Shown here piece after piece: positions 52,307 to 60,648 of a DNA stretch of 64,000 nt. The stretch comes from Pigmentiphaga sp. (GTDB lineage: Bacteria > Pseudomonadota > Gammaproteobacteria > Burkholderiales > Burkholderiaceae_B). The notes below the pieces were generated by a model. It worked only from the letters and a program-made list of their open reading frames with translations, did not search any database and was not told where the DNA came from. The DNA lies in the NCBI GenBank assembly GCA_023228945.1, contig JALOAI010000018.1, forward strand, positions 1-64,000, given 5' to 3'. The translations under genes and the position numbers were made by a program. Each line of letters begins with the position of its first letter. Positions within the stretch are counted from its first letter, which is position 1.

Positions 52307-53287
52307 CTACTTGCCCGCCTCGAAGCCCGAAGCCTCGACCAGGCCGGCCCAGCGCTTGCGGCTGTCGGCGATGGATTGCGCGAAGCTCGCGCCGGTTTCG
52401 CCCGAGACGTCGTAGCCCGCTTCTTCGAGCTTGGCCCGCACTTGCGGATCGGCGTGTACCTTGGCGAAGGCTTCCGTCAGGCGTTGCTGGACGTCCTGCG
52501 GCGTTTTGGAGGGTGCCATGATGCCGAACCAGATGGTGGTGTTCATCTCGGGGTGGCCGAGCTCCTGCAAGGTGGGAACGTCGGGCAGAAAGCGTGAGCG
52601 CTCGACGCCCGTGGTGGCAATGGCGTTGAGCCGTCCATCCTGGATCAGCTGCAAGGTGCTTTGTATTTGAGAGAAACCCAGCAGGGAGTGGCCGCCCGCG
52701 AGGTCGGTGGCCTGCGGCGCCGACCCGCGATATGGGATGTGAATCATATCGAGGTCCAGGTCGTTGGAGAACTGGTATCCCAGGAAGTGCGACGGTGTGC
52801 CGGGGCTGAACGAGGCATAGCCGGTACCGGGCTTGGATTTCACCCATTCGACGAGCTCGGGCAGGGTTTTGGCGGGCACCGATGGATGGGTGACGAGCAC
52901 CAGCGGCGCCTCGATGCCGCGAATGATGGGCGTGAAATCGCCTGGCTGCCAGGGCATTTGCTTGAAGGCCGAAGGATTGATTTCGACCATGGCCTGTGTG
53001 CCCACCCAAAGCGTATGGCCATCGGCGGGCTGCTGCAGCACCGACTGCGCCGCGATATTGCCGGCGGCGCCGGTGCGATTCTCGACCAGCACGGGCTGGC
53101 CCAGCTCGCCGCTCAGACCGTTGGCCACGATGCGGGTGTAGACGTCGATGGCGCCCCCCGCCGGTGTGCCCACCACCAATCGCACCGGTTGTGTCGGGAA
53201 CTCGGCGGCGGTGGCGGCCGAAGCCAGGCCGGCGAGCGCGGCGCCTGCCGCCCAGTGGCGCAGAGTGAATGAAAAGCGGAAGGTCAT
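52307..53287 (-). CDS. Bug-family (TctC) periplasmic solute receptor
   Basis: The 326-residue protein has a signal peptide (HWAAGAALAGLASAATAAEF) and Bug motifs (VRLVVGTPAGGAIDVYTRIVANGL, VENRTGAAGNIAAQSVLQQPADGHTLWVG, HIPYRGSAPQATDLAGG). It is the upstream member of a tandem Bug pair. A divergent LysR regulator begins 134 bp away and probably controls the pair. Confidence 0.9.
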   Translation of the reverse strand: MTFRFSFTLRHWAAGAALAGLASAATAAEFPTQPVRLVVGTPAGGAIDVYTRIVANGLSGELGQPVLVENRTGAAGNIAAQSVLQQPADGHTLWVGTQAMVEINPSAFKQMPWQPGDFTPIIRGIEAPLVLVTHPSVPAKTLPELVEWVKSKPGTGYASFSPGTPSHFLGYQFSNDLDLDMIHIPYRGSAPQATDLAGGHSLLGFSQIQSTLQLIQDGRLNAIATTGVERSRFLPDVPTLQELGHPEMNTTIWFGIMAPSKTPQDVQQRLTEAFAKVHADPQVRAKLEEAGYDVSGETGASFAQSIADSRKRWAGLVEASGFEAGK

Positions 53288-53421
53288 CAGAGTCTCCAGA
53301 AGCTGCGGCCGTTGGTGCGGCCGCTTGTGTCATGACGTAAGGCTAATGTTTCAGTATGCACCCATGGAGTCATGGATTCATAATGAATAGTGGGCATGGA
53401 TTTATATAGGAAATCGTATTA

Positions 53422-54384
53422 ATGTCGGATCTTCCCGCTTGGACTCGCCGGCTCGGCCCTCGCCAGCTGCAGACGCTGGTCACCATCGCGCATACCGGCA
53501 GTCTCAGCCGGGCTGCCACTCTGATGGCCACCACCCAGCCGGGCTTGTCGAAATGGCTCAGGGATCTCGAAGATGCGATGGGCGTGGTGCTGTTCGAACG
53601 CACCACCCGCCGTTTGGCCCCCACCGAATACGGCCATATCGTGTTGCGGCTGGCCGCTCAGATATTGGGCGACACGATGCGCATGGCCGACGAGCTCCAG
53701 GCCCGGCAGGCCGGCCGGCTGGGACGCCTGAACCTGGGCGTACTGCCGGGGCTGGCGCCAGTGCTGCTGCCCGATGCCATCCACTGGCTGCAGGAGCGCG
53801 GTCTGGAGATCGAGGTCGTGCTGCGCGAGAGCACTTTCGATATGCTGTTGCCGCAACTCCGTCAGCACCAGCTTGATCTGCTGGTTGCGCGTTTCGACCG
53901 TGAGGCGTTGAATGCCGGCGGCCAGCGCCGGGCCCTGTTCCAGGAAACCGCGTGCATCATGGCCAGTGTGGATCATCCGTTGCAGCGCCGACCGGCGGTG
54001 GACTGGACCGATCTGGCCGACCAGCCCTGGATTTTGCCGGTGCCGGATTCGCCGATGCGCCGGACGGTCGAGCGCGCCTTCGAGCGGTCGGGGATGCCGG
54101 TGCCGCGCAGTCTGCTGGAGTCGGCTTCGGCGCTTACCAACCGGGCCATGGCACGCAAGATGGGGGCACTCTTCATCACCTCCCGCCTCAGCGCCAGCGA
54201 ACTGGAGCGCGACGGCACCGTGCGACGGCTACCGCTAACGGCCTCCCAGCCCTCCGCGGTGGGCGTGCTGTGGATGGTGGATGATCTGGCGCCTCAGCAG
54301 CAGTACATGCTGGAGGCGCTGGAAGCGGCTGCGCGGTTGCATGCCGAAGCGGCGGTTGGTGTGGTGGCGGAAACGGCGCGGTGA
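53422..54384 (+). CDS. LysR-family transcriptional regulator
   Basis: The 320-residue protein has a LysR winged helix (LGPRQLQTLVTIAHTGSLSRAATLMATTQPGLSKWLRDLEDAMGVVLFERTTRRLAPTEYG). A ligand domain contains RLNLGVLPGLAPVLLPDAI. It is divergent from the tandem Bug receptors, which it probably regulates. It converges on the ferredoxin gene 28 bp away. Confidence 0.92.
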   Translation: MSDLPAWTRRLGPRQLQTLVTIAHTGSLSRAATLMATTQPGLSKWLRDLEDAMGVVLFERTTRRLAPTEYGHIVLRLAAQILGDTMRMADELQARQAGRLGRLNLGVLPGLAPVLLPDAIHWLQERGLEIEVVLRESTFDMLLPQLRQHQLDLLVARFDREALNAGGQRRALFQETACIMASVDHPLQRRPAVDWTDLADQPWILPVPDSPMRRTVERAFERSGMPVPRSLLESASALTNRAMARKMGALFITSRLSASELERDGTVRRLPLTASQPSAVGVLWMVDDLAPQQQYMLEALEAAARLHAEAAVGVVAETAR

Positions 54385-54412
54385 GCAGAGGAGCTCTGCC
54401 GCCGCGAGGTTT

Positions 54413-54676
54413 TTACGTCAGCTTTTCAGGCTCGCCAATCAGCCGCTCATACTTGAGATGGAGCTGCACCGGGCTTTCCACCCACTCGGGGTGGATCTCG
54501 ATGCACTCCACCGGACAGACGACCTTGCATTGCGGCTCGTCGTGGTGGCCGACGCACTCGGTGCAGCGGCTGGGCTCGATCACGTAATACTCGGGCCCCA
54601 TCGAGATGGCATCGTTGGGGCATTCGGGTTCACAGACGTCGCAATTGATGCATTCGTCGGTGATGCGCAGTGCCAT
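54413..54676 (-). CDS. YfhL-type 2[4Fe-4S] ferredoxin
   Basis: The 87-residue protein has two cysteine clusters: CINCDVCEPECP near the N-terminus, and CTECVGHHDEPQCKVVCPVEC, whose widened spacing marks the YfhL / Allochromatium-type ferredoxins. The C-terminal extension (WVESPVQLHLKYERLIG) is also typical. It carries low-potential electrons; the partner is unknown. It follows coaD by 15 nt and is the last gene of an rsmD-coaD-fdx minus-strand unit. Confidence 0.93.
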   Translation of the reverse strand: MALRITDECINCDVCEPECPNDAISMGPEYYVIEPSRCTECVGHHDEPQCKVVCPVECIEIHPEWVESPVQLHLKYERLIGEPEKLT

Positions 54677-54691
54677 GGCACCCTCCAGGGG

Positions 54692-55195
54692 TCAATCGGC
54701 CTTGAGCGGGCCGCCCATCTGGTCGATCTTGGTTTGCAGCCAGCGTTCGACCGATGGGAATACGAACTTGCTGACGTCGCCGCCCATCATGGCGATTTCG
54801 CGAACGATGGTGCCCGAGATGAACTGGTACTGATCGGACGGCGTGAGGAACAGGGTTTCGACATCGGGAAGCAGGTATCGGTTCATTCCCGCCATCTGGA
54901 ACTCGTATTCGAAGTCGGACACGGCGCGCAATCCGCGCATGATGACGCGGGCGTTTTGCTGGCGCACGAAGTCTTTCAAGAGTCCGCCAAAGCTGGCCAC
55001 TTCGACATTGGGATAGTGGCCCAGCACTTCGCGGGCGATGTCGACGCGTTCGCTGACGGAAAAGAACGGTTTTTTGGCGTGGCTATAGGCCACTCCCACC
55101 ACGACTTTGTCGAACAGGGTGGCGGCACGGCGGACGAGGTCTTCGTGGCCGCGCGTCAGAGGGTCGAACGTGCCGGGATAGACGGCAACAATCAT
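54692..55195 (-). CDS. coaD: Phosphopantetheine adenylyltransferase
   Basis: The 167-residue nucleotidyltransferase converts 4'-phosphopantetheine and ATP to dephospho-CoA. Motifs are YPGTFDPLTRGHEDLVRRAA with the TxGH signature, MRGLRAVSDFEYEFQMAGMNRYL and QYQFISGTIVREIA. A longer frame starts 81 nt upstream, but the ATG at 55195 gives the standard MIVAVYPGTFDP start. It is 83 nt downstream of rsmD. Confidence 0.97.
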   Translation of the reverse strand: MIVAVYPGTFDPLTRGHEDLVRRAATLFDKVVVGVAYSHAKKPFFSVSERVDIAREVLGHYPNVEVASFGGLLKDFVRQQNARVIMRGLRAVSDFEYEFQMAGMNRYLLPDVETLFLTPSDQYQFISGTIVREIAMMGGDVSKFVFPSVERWLQTKIDQMGGPLKAD

Positions 55196-55278
55196 CGGGC
55201 TCTCCTGGGATATCGGCGGTCGGTATTGCGGTGCGACACGCACGGGGTTGGCAAGACGGGGCTGCCGATACGCCACGG

Positions 55279-55935
55279 CTAGCCAGGATGGATTATTTCG
55301 CGTTTTTGCGTTGCAGCAAACCCCCCGGCGGTATTGGGGTTGAGGTCCGGGGCCAACAGTCCATAATAAACCGAGCCGGCGCGGCCCTCACGTACGACGA
55401 CCCAGCCCGCGGGCGCGACCGGGGGCGTGCCGCTTTCGGTGTAAACGAAGCCCGCGGCCGTCAAGTGCCCCGCCAGCGTGGGCAAGAGGCGTGCCAGCCA
55501 GTCGGTATCGAAGGGTGGGTCGAGCAGGATCAGGTCGTAGGGTGGCTCGTCGCGGCGCAAAAAAGCGGCCGCATCGCCATGATGGATCATGACTCGCGTC
55601 GCGCCCAGCCGGTCGCGGTTTTGCAACAGCAGACGGGCGGCCCGGCGGTCGGCTTCGACCAGGGTAACGTGGCCGGCGCCGCGCGAGGCGGCTTCCATGC
55701 CCAGGGCACCGGAGCCGGCGAACAGATCGAGCACGCGTCGCGATGCGAAATCGCCGTTCCACAGATGGCGCAACCAATTGAAGAGCGTCTCGCGCACGCG
55801 GTCGGGCGTGGGGCGCAAGCCGGGAAGGTCGGGCACCGGCAGCAGGCTGCGGCGATAGTCGCCACCAATGATGCGGACTTGCCGCGGTGTGCTGGCGGCA
55901 TGCCGGGGTGGGGGTTTTGGCGGGCGCTGCGGCAT
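55279..55935 (-). CDS. rsmD: 16S rRNA (guanine966-N2)-methyltransferase RsmD
   Basis: The 218-residue SAM-dependent methyltransferase has the SAM loop DLFAGSGALGMEAASRGAGHVTLVEAD and the catalytic LILLDPPFDTDW (DPPF) motif, plus RPTPDRVRETLFNWL, which is diagnostic of RsmD. A basic Pro-rich N-terminus of about 20 residues precedes VRIIGGDYRRSLLPV. It heads the rsmD-coaD-ferredoxin unit and is divergent from ftsY across 114 bp. Confidence 0.95.
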   Translation of the reverse strand: MPQRPPKPPPRHAASTPRQVRIIGGDYRRSLLPVPDLPGLRPTPDRVRETLFNWLRHLWNGDFASRRVLDLFAGSGALGMEAASRGAGHVTLVEADRRAARLLLQNRDRLGATRVMIHHGDAAAFLRRDEPPYDLILLDPPFDTDWLARLLPTLAGHLTAAGFVYTESGTPPVAPAGWVVVREGRAGSVYYGLLAPDLNPNTAGGFAATQKREIIHPG

Positions 55936-56049
55936 AAAGAGGTGTCAGGGTGTCGCCAGGGAGGCACGGCGGGCAAATGGCCGCCGGGGCGGGCCATGAT
56001 AAGGGCTATCATCGTGGATTGCACGATTGTCACTCCTTCCGGCAGGTCC

Positions 56050-57600
56050 ATGTTCAGCTTTTTCCGCAAGAAAACCAAGCCCTCCGATCCTCCGGCGGCC
56101 GAAGAGCGGCGCGACGATATTCCGCCGCCTGCCGCACCGGAGTCGCCCGCACCAGATTCGCCCCCGTCGGAGCCGGCCGCGCACACGCCGGAGCCCCCAC
56201 GGCCAGCGTCCGCTTCCGCCGCGGCACCGGTCGAAGAAGCTGCCAAGGTCGATACGCGGCCTTCGCGGATGGCCTCGCTGATTGGAGGCGCCGCCCCGGC
56301 CAGCCCACAAGCACCTGCGGCCGCGCCGCACCCCGCGGCCCGGGCCGAGACCGAGCCGCCGACAATTGCCCCACCGAAGGCCGAACCGCCAGCAATCGTT
56401 CCATCGCCCGATGCCGAGGCGCGCCAGCTGGCCGCGGCGCCAGCCGCGCCGGCGGCCAACGAGACCGCACGAACAGCTGCCGTGGTGCCGTCGCCTTCGG
56501 TTGGTCCTCCTGCCTCGCCGCCCCCGGCAACGCCGGCTAAGCCACCTGAGCCGCCGGCATCACCACCGCCCGCCGCCCCAACCGCGGTCGGCGGCATCCC
56601 GGCCGAGCGCCCCGGCAACGGTGCGCGCGCGCATCCGCTGATGCCGCAACCGGCCGCGCCCGAACCGGCGGCCGAGGAGTCCACGCGCAAATCCTGGCTG
56701 TCGCGGCTGAAATCGGGTTTGTCGCGCACGGGCCAGAACTTCACCGGCCTGTTCGTCAACGTCAAGGTCGACGAGAACCTCTTCGAAGAACTCGAAACCG
56801 CGCTCATCATGGCCGATGCGGGGGTGGAGTCCACCGAGGCCCTGCTCGCCGCGTTGCGCTCGCGCGTGCGCAAGGAGCGCATCGAAGACGGCGCTCGCGT
56901 CAAGGAGGTCCTGCGCGAGTTGCTCACCGAACATCTCAAACCCCTGCAGCGAGGTTTCGACGTCGAACGCGCCACGCCGCTGGTGGTGATGATCGCCGGC
57001 GTCAATGGCGCGGGCAAAACCACTTCCATCGGCAAGCTGGCCCGCGCCTTCCAGGCCGCCGGCCGGCCGGTGCTGCTGGCGGCCGGCGACACCTTCCGCG
57101 CCGCGGCGCGCGAGCAGTTGGTGGAATGGGGCCGGCGCAACGAGGTGGCGGTGGTGGCCCAGGGCGATGGCGGAGATCCCGCGGCGGTGGCCTTCGATGC
57201 GGTACAAGCGGGGCGGGCGCGAGGCATGGGCGTGGTCATGATCGATACCGCCGGCCGTCTGCCCACTCAACTGCACCTGATGGCCGAGTTGCAAAAAATC
57301 CGCAAAGTGATCGGCAAGGCCGACGAAGGCGCGCCGCACGAGGTCTTGCTGGTGGTCGATGGCAATACCGGCCAGAATGCGCTGGCCCAGATCAAGGCTT
57401 TCGATGAGGCGCTGGGCCTGACCGGCCTGGTGGTGACCAAGCTCGACGGCACCGCCCGCGGCGGTATTCTTGCCGCCGTGGCGGCGGGATCGCAAGGTGT
57501 GCGCCCGGTGCCGGTTTACTGGATCGGCGTGGGCGAAAGCATCGAGGATCTCCAGCCCTTCGTGGCCAGCGAATTCGCCGGGGCGATGCTGGGAGATTGA
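56050..57600 (+). CDS. ftsY: Signal recognition particle receptor FtsY
   Basis: The 516-residue SRP receptor GTPase docks ribosome-SRP complexes at the inner membrane. The C-terminal NG domain is complete: GVNGAGKTTS (about 317-326), DTFRAAAREQL, VMIDTAGRLPTQLHL, and TKLDGTARGG. Before it lies an A domain of about 215 residues that is extremely rich in Pro, Ala and Glu, with few basic residues. This is longer and more repetitive than in E. coli-type FtsY. The start MFSFFRKKTKP gives a basic amphipathic N-terminus suited to membrane contact; longer upstream frames overlap rsmD. Confidence 0.96.
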   Translation: MFSFFRKKTKPSDPPAAEERRDDIPPPAAPESPAPDSPPSEPAAHTPEPPRPASASAAAPVEEAAKVDTRPSRMASLIGGAAPASPQAPAAAPHPAARAETEPPTIAPPKAEPPAIVPSPDAEARQLAAAPAAPAANETARTAAVVPSPSVGPPASPPPATPAKPPEPPASPPPAAPTAVGGIPAERPGNGARAHPLMPQPAAPEPAAEESTRKSWLSRLKSGLSRTGQNFTGLFVNVKVDENLFEELETALIMADAGVESTEALLAALRSRVRKERIEDGARVKEVLRELLTEHLKPLQRGFDVERATPLVVMIAGVNGAGKTTSIGKLARAFQAAGRPVLLAAGDTFRAAAREQLVEWGRRNEVAVVAQGDGGDPAAVAFDAVQAGRARGMGVVMIDTAGRLPTQLHLMAELQKIRKVIGKADEGAPHEVLLVVDGNTGQNALAQIKAFDEALGLTGLVVTKLDGTARGGILAAVAAGSQGVRPVPVYWIGVGESIEDLQPFVASEFAGAMLGD

Positions 57601-57608
57601 TCGATGAC

Positions 57609-57629
57609 CCCGCCGTTTGCTACGGCGGG
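57609..57629 (+). terminator. Possible terminator after ftsY
   Basis: CCCGCCG (57609-57615) pairs with CGGCGGG (57623-57629) around a 7-nt loop, 9 nt after the ftsY stop. Only TAAAAATCT follows, so termination may be weak. No gene is seen in 57630-57846. Confidence 0.45.
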
Positions 57630-57846
57630 TAAAAATCTAAGACAATAGCCGTGATGCCTACTCTTGCGTTGCTGGCGAAACACCCCTTCCCACTCGCTGC
57701 CGCCGCTTTGTCCGGAATTTACGCCGGGCGCCGCTCTGGCCAGAACCTGGCAAGGCCGGCGGCCGCCATCCGCGCCGCGATGGCCAGGCGGGTTCGATTT
57801 TCCTGAATGCGCATCAGCGCATTCGCCTAGCCGCTCCACTCCCGCC

Positions 57847-59136
57847 ATGAACGACGACATTCTCGAGGAAGCCCTCCACTACCACCGCCAACCGGCGCCG
57901 GGCAAAATTTCGGTGGTTCCCACCAAGGCGCTTGATAACCAGTACGATCTCGCCCTGGCTTACTCGCCGGGCGTCGCGCACGCTTGCGACGCGATCGTGC
58001 GCGAGCCCGACACCGCCCGGCATTACACCTCGCGAGGCAATCTGGTGGGCGTGATTTCCAACGGCACCGCGGTACTGGGTCTGGGCAATATCGGCCCGCT
58101 GGCGGCCAAGCCGGTCATGGAGGGCAAGGCGTGCCTGTTCAAGAAATTCGCCGGGATCGACGTCTTCGATCTTGAAATGGCCGAGCACGACCCCGACAAA
58201 CTGATCGACGCCATTGCCATCCTCGAGCCCACGTTCGGCGGTATCAACCTCGAAGACATCAAAGCCCCGGAGTGCTTCTACATCGAGAGCAAGCTGATCG
58301 AGCGCATGAACATCCCGGTGTTCCACGACGATCAGCACGGCACCGCCATCGTCACGTCGGCCGCCTTGCTCAACGGCCTCGAGATCGCCGGCAAGTCGCT
58401 GGCCGACGTGCAGTTGGTGTGCTCCGGTGCGGGCGCCGCCGCCATCGCCTGCCTCGATCTGCTGATCACCCTGGGTCTGCGGCACGACAACATCGTCCTC
58501 ATCGATTCGCGCGGCGTGGTGTTCGAAGACCGTGACGAACACATGGAATACAACAAGGCTCGCTTCGCCACCCGCCGCGCGGTGCGTACCCTGGGCGACG
58601 CCATGCGCGATGCGGACGTCTTTCTCGGATGTTCCGCCGCCGGCCTGTTGTCTACCGACATGGTGGCGGCCATGGCCGCCAACCCGGTGATCCTGGCGCT
58701 GGCCAATCCCGAGCCCGAAATCCATCCCGCGGTTGCGCACGCGGTGCGGCCCGATTGCATCGTGGCCACGGGCCGGTCCGACTACCCCAACCAAGTCAAC
58801 AACGTGCTGTGCTTTCCCTTTCTGTTCCGGGGGGCGCTGGATTGCGGCGCCTCGCGCATCACGTCGGAAATGAAGGCCGCCAGTGTGCGCGCCATCGCCG
58901 AATTGGCCCGCCGCGAAGTGCCCGACCGCGTGGCCGCCGCCTATCCCGGCCGCGCGCTAACATTCGGCCGGGATTACATCATCCCCACGCCGTTCGATCC
59001 GCGCCTGGTGGTGGAGGTGGCCTCGGCCGTGGCCCGGGCCGCAGTCGAGTCCGGGGTGGCACGGCATCCCATCGACGACATGGCGGCCTACCGCGCACTG
59101 CTCGAGGCGGGGCGTTTCAACGAAGTGCCCGCCTGA
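57847..59136 (+). CDS. NADP-dependent malic enzyme-type protein, short form
   Basis: The 429-residue malic enzyme converts malate to pyruvate, CO2 and NAD(P)H. Motifs are ALAYSPGVAHACDAI, GNLVGVISNGTAVLGLGNIGPLAAKPVMEGKACLFKKFAGID, the metal-binding HDDQHGTAIVTSAALLNGL, and VCSGAGAAAIACLDLL for cofactor binding. Many beta- and gammaproteobacterial MaeB proteins are about 750 residues, with a C-terminal phosphotransacetylase-like domain. This protein ends right after the malic domain, and the next gene is unrelated, so it is a naturally short form rather than a frameshift. Confidence 0.92.
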   Translation: MNDDILEEALHYHRQPAPGKISVVPTKALDNQYDLALAYSPGVAHACDAIVREPDTARHYTSRGNLVGVISNGTAVLGLGNIGPLAAKPVMEGKACLFKKFAGIDVFDLEMAEHDPDKLIDAIAILEPTFGGINLEDIKAPECFYIESKLIERMNIPVFHDDQHGTAIVTSAALLNGLEIAGKSLADVQLVCSGAGAAAIACLDLLITLGLRHDNIVLIDSRGVVFEDRDEHMEYNKARFATRRAVRTLGDAMRDADVFLGCSAAGLLSTDMVAAMAANPVILALANPEPEIHPAVAHAVRPDCIVATGRSDYPNQVNNVLCFPFLFRGALDCGASRITSEMKAASVRAIAELARREVPDRVAAAYPGRALTFGRDYIIPTPFDPRLVVEVASAVARAAVESGVARHPIDDMAAYRALLEAGRFNEVPA

Positions 59137-59181
59137 CCCAAACAAAAAGCGCCGCTCCCGTCGCCAGTGCTTCGAGTGTGG

Positions 59182-59739
59182 TTACTGAGCCGGCGCGGGG
59201 GCCGACGGAGCGCCGGCCGTTTTTGGCGCATCGCCCGCCGGGAGCGGGATGGCGCCAATGGCGGGCCGCAGCTTTTCCAGCAGCAGATAGAGTTGATCGC
59301 GTTCCGCGCGATCGAGATGAAGCAGGATCTCGGCCTGGCGCCGTTGAGCGCCCGGCATGACACGGCGATACAGGCGCCGTCCCGCCGGCGTGATGCGACA
59401 AACTTTGCGCTTGCCGTTGTCGGGATCGGGGTCGACCTTGGCCAGCCCGCGGCGCGCGAGTTCCTGCAGGCTGCGTGACACCAGAGCCTTGTCTGCCGAC
59501 GACACCGCGACCAATTGGCTGAATGGCGTGGGTGAGTGCTTGGCCAGGCCCGACAGGGTGCGCCACTCCGACACTGATAGAGCGAACGGCTCGAGATAGC
59601 GCGACGTGACCAGCCGCTGGGCTTCGTTGCCGAGGCGGCTCAGCAAAAAGGTGAGGAAGTGTTCGATGTCCAGTCCGGAGCCGCTGGCTTCGAGGTCGGA
59701 CCAGGGAGTGGAGGGTGTTGAGGGTTGAGCGTCGGACAC
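59182..59739 (-). CDS. MarR-family transcriptional regulator
   Basis: The 185-residue protein has a MarR winged helix (LSVSEWRTLSGLAKHSPTPFSQLVAVSSADKALVSRSLQELARRGLAKVDPD) with the wing PDPDNGKRKVCRITPAG. N- and C-terminal tails are Pro/Ser/Ala-rich. MarR proteins act as dimers that release DNA when a small phenolic ligand binds. It lies 9 nt downstream of the rfbD-like gene on the same strand. Its targets could include the aromatic-CoA genes at the right edge, but this is inference. Confidence 0.9.
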   Translation of the reverse strand: MSDAQPSTPSTPWSDLEASGSGLDIEHFLTFLLSRLGNEAQRLVTSRYLEPFALSVSEWRTLSGLAKHSPTPFSQLVAVSSADKALVSRSLQELARRGLAKVDPDPDNGKRKVCRITPAGRRLYRRVMPGAQRRQAEILLHLDRAERDQLYLLLEKLRPAIGAIPLPAGDAPKTAGAPSAPAPAQ

Positions 59740-59748
59740 GAGGATCTT

Positions 59749-60648
59749 TCAGGAGGCTTCCAGGCGAAGGATGTCTTGTACCACTTGCGAGACGCCGAGC
59801 TGCCAGGGCGGCATGACCAGATCGAAGGTGTCGCAGAGGCGCGCGGTATCGAGCACGGCGTAGGCCGGCCGCGAGGCCAGCCTGGACAAGACCTGGCTGG
59901 AGATCGGTTGGATGGTGTCGGCCGAACAGCGCAGCGCGAGGCCATGGCGCCCGGCCTCGGTGAGCAGGTGGCAGGCATAGCCGTACCAACTGGTGTGGCC
60001 CTGGCTGGCAACGTGATACAGCCCGGGCGCCCCGAGATCGCGCCAGAGATCGCGCAAGACATGGGCGGTGACCGCGGCTATGAACTCGGCGCTGTTGGGC
60101 GCGCCTAGTTGATCATCGACTACTTGCAGCCGGGTTTGCTGGCGCGCGCGCCGAAGGATGGTGCGCAGGAAGTTGGCACCGAAACGATGAAATACCCAGC
60201 CGGTACGCAGGATGAGGTGGCGCGAGTAGCCGGCCACCGCCTGATCGCCGGCGAGTTTGCTGCGGCCATAGGTATTGAGCGGCTCGGTGGCGTCGGTTTC
60301 GGTATACGGCGTGGCCTGGCGTCCGCTATAGACGTAATCGCTGGAGTAATGCACCAGCCAGGCGCCCGTTCGGCCGGCCGCTTCGGCCAGGAGGGCCGGC
60401 AGCGAGGCATTGAGCTGCATGGCAAGGGCGGGGTGGTGTTCGGCGGCATCCACGGCCGTGTAGGCGGCGGCATTGACGATGCAGTCGGGCCGGGTGCGTT
60501 CCAGCAGGCGGAGCACCGCGCCCGGATCGTAAAGATCGCATTGCTCACGGGTGGGAGCGGTGATCTCTCCCAGGGGGGCCAGGCTGCGAGCCAGGGCGTG
60601 GCCGAGCTGGCCGCGACTGCCGAGCAGAAGGATGCGGCGCCGGACCAT
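59749..60648 (-). CDS. rfbD: dTDP-4-dehydrorhamnose reductase (RfbD/RmlD type)
   Basis: The 299-residue short-chain-reductase-fold protein has the NAD(P) motif LLLGSRGQLGHALAR, a catalytic Tyr-Lys pair in NTYGRSKLAGDQAV, VNAAAYTAVDAAEHHPALAMQLNA, and HYSSDYVYSGRQATPYTETD, all characteristic of RmlD. It would make dTDP-L-rhamnose for surface polysaccharides. No rfbA/B/C genes are nearby, which is unusual for a full pathway. The start overlaps the stop of the upstream gene by one base. Confidence 0.85.
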   Translation of the reverse strand: MVRRRILLLGSRGQLGHALARSLAPLGEITAPTREQCDLYDPGAVLRLLERTRPDCIVNAAAYTAVDAAEHHPALAMQLNASLPALLAEAAGRTGAWLVHYSSDYVYSGRQATPYTETDATEPLNTYGRSKLAGDQAVAGYSRHLILRTGWVFHRFGANFLRTILRRARQQTRLQVVDDQLGAPNSAEFIAAVTAHVLRDLWRDLGAPGLYHVASQGHTSWYGYACHLLTEAGRHGLALRCSADTIQPISSQVLSRLASRPAYAVLDTARLCDTFDLVMPPWQLGVSQVVQDILRLEAS

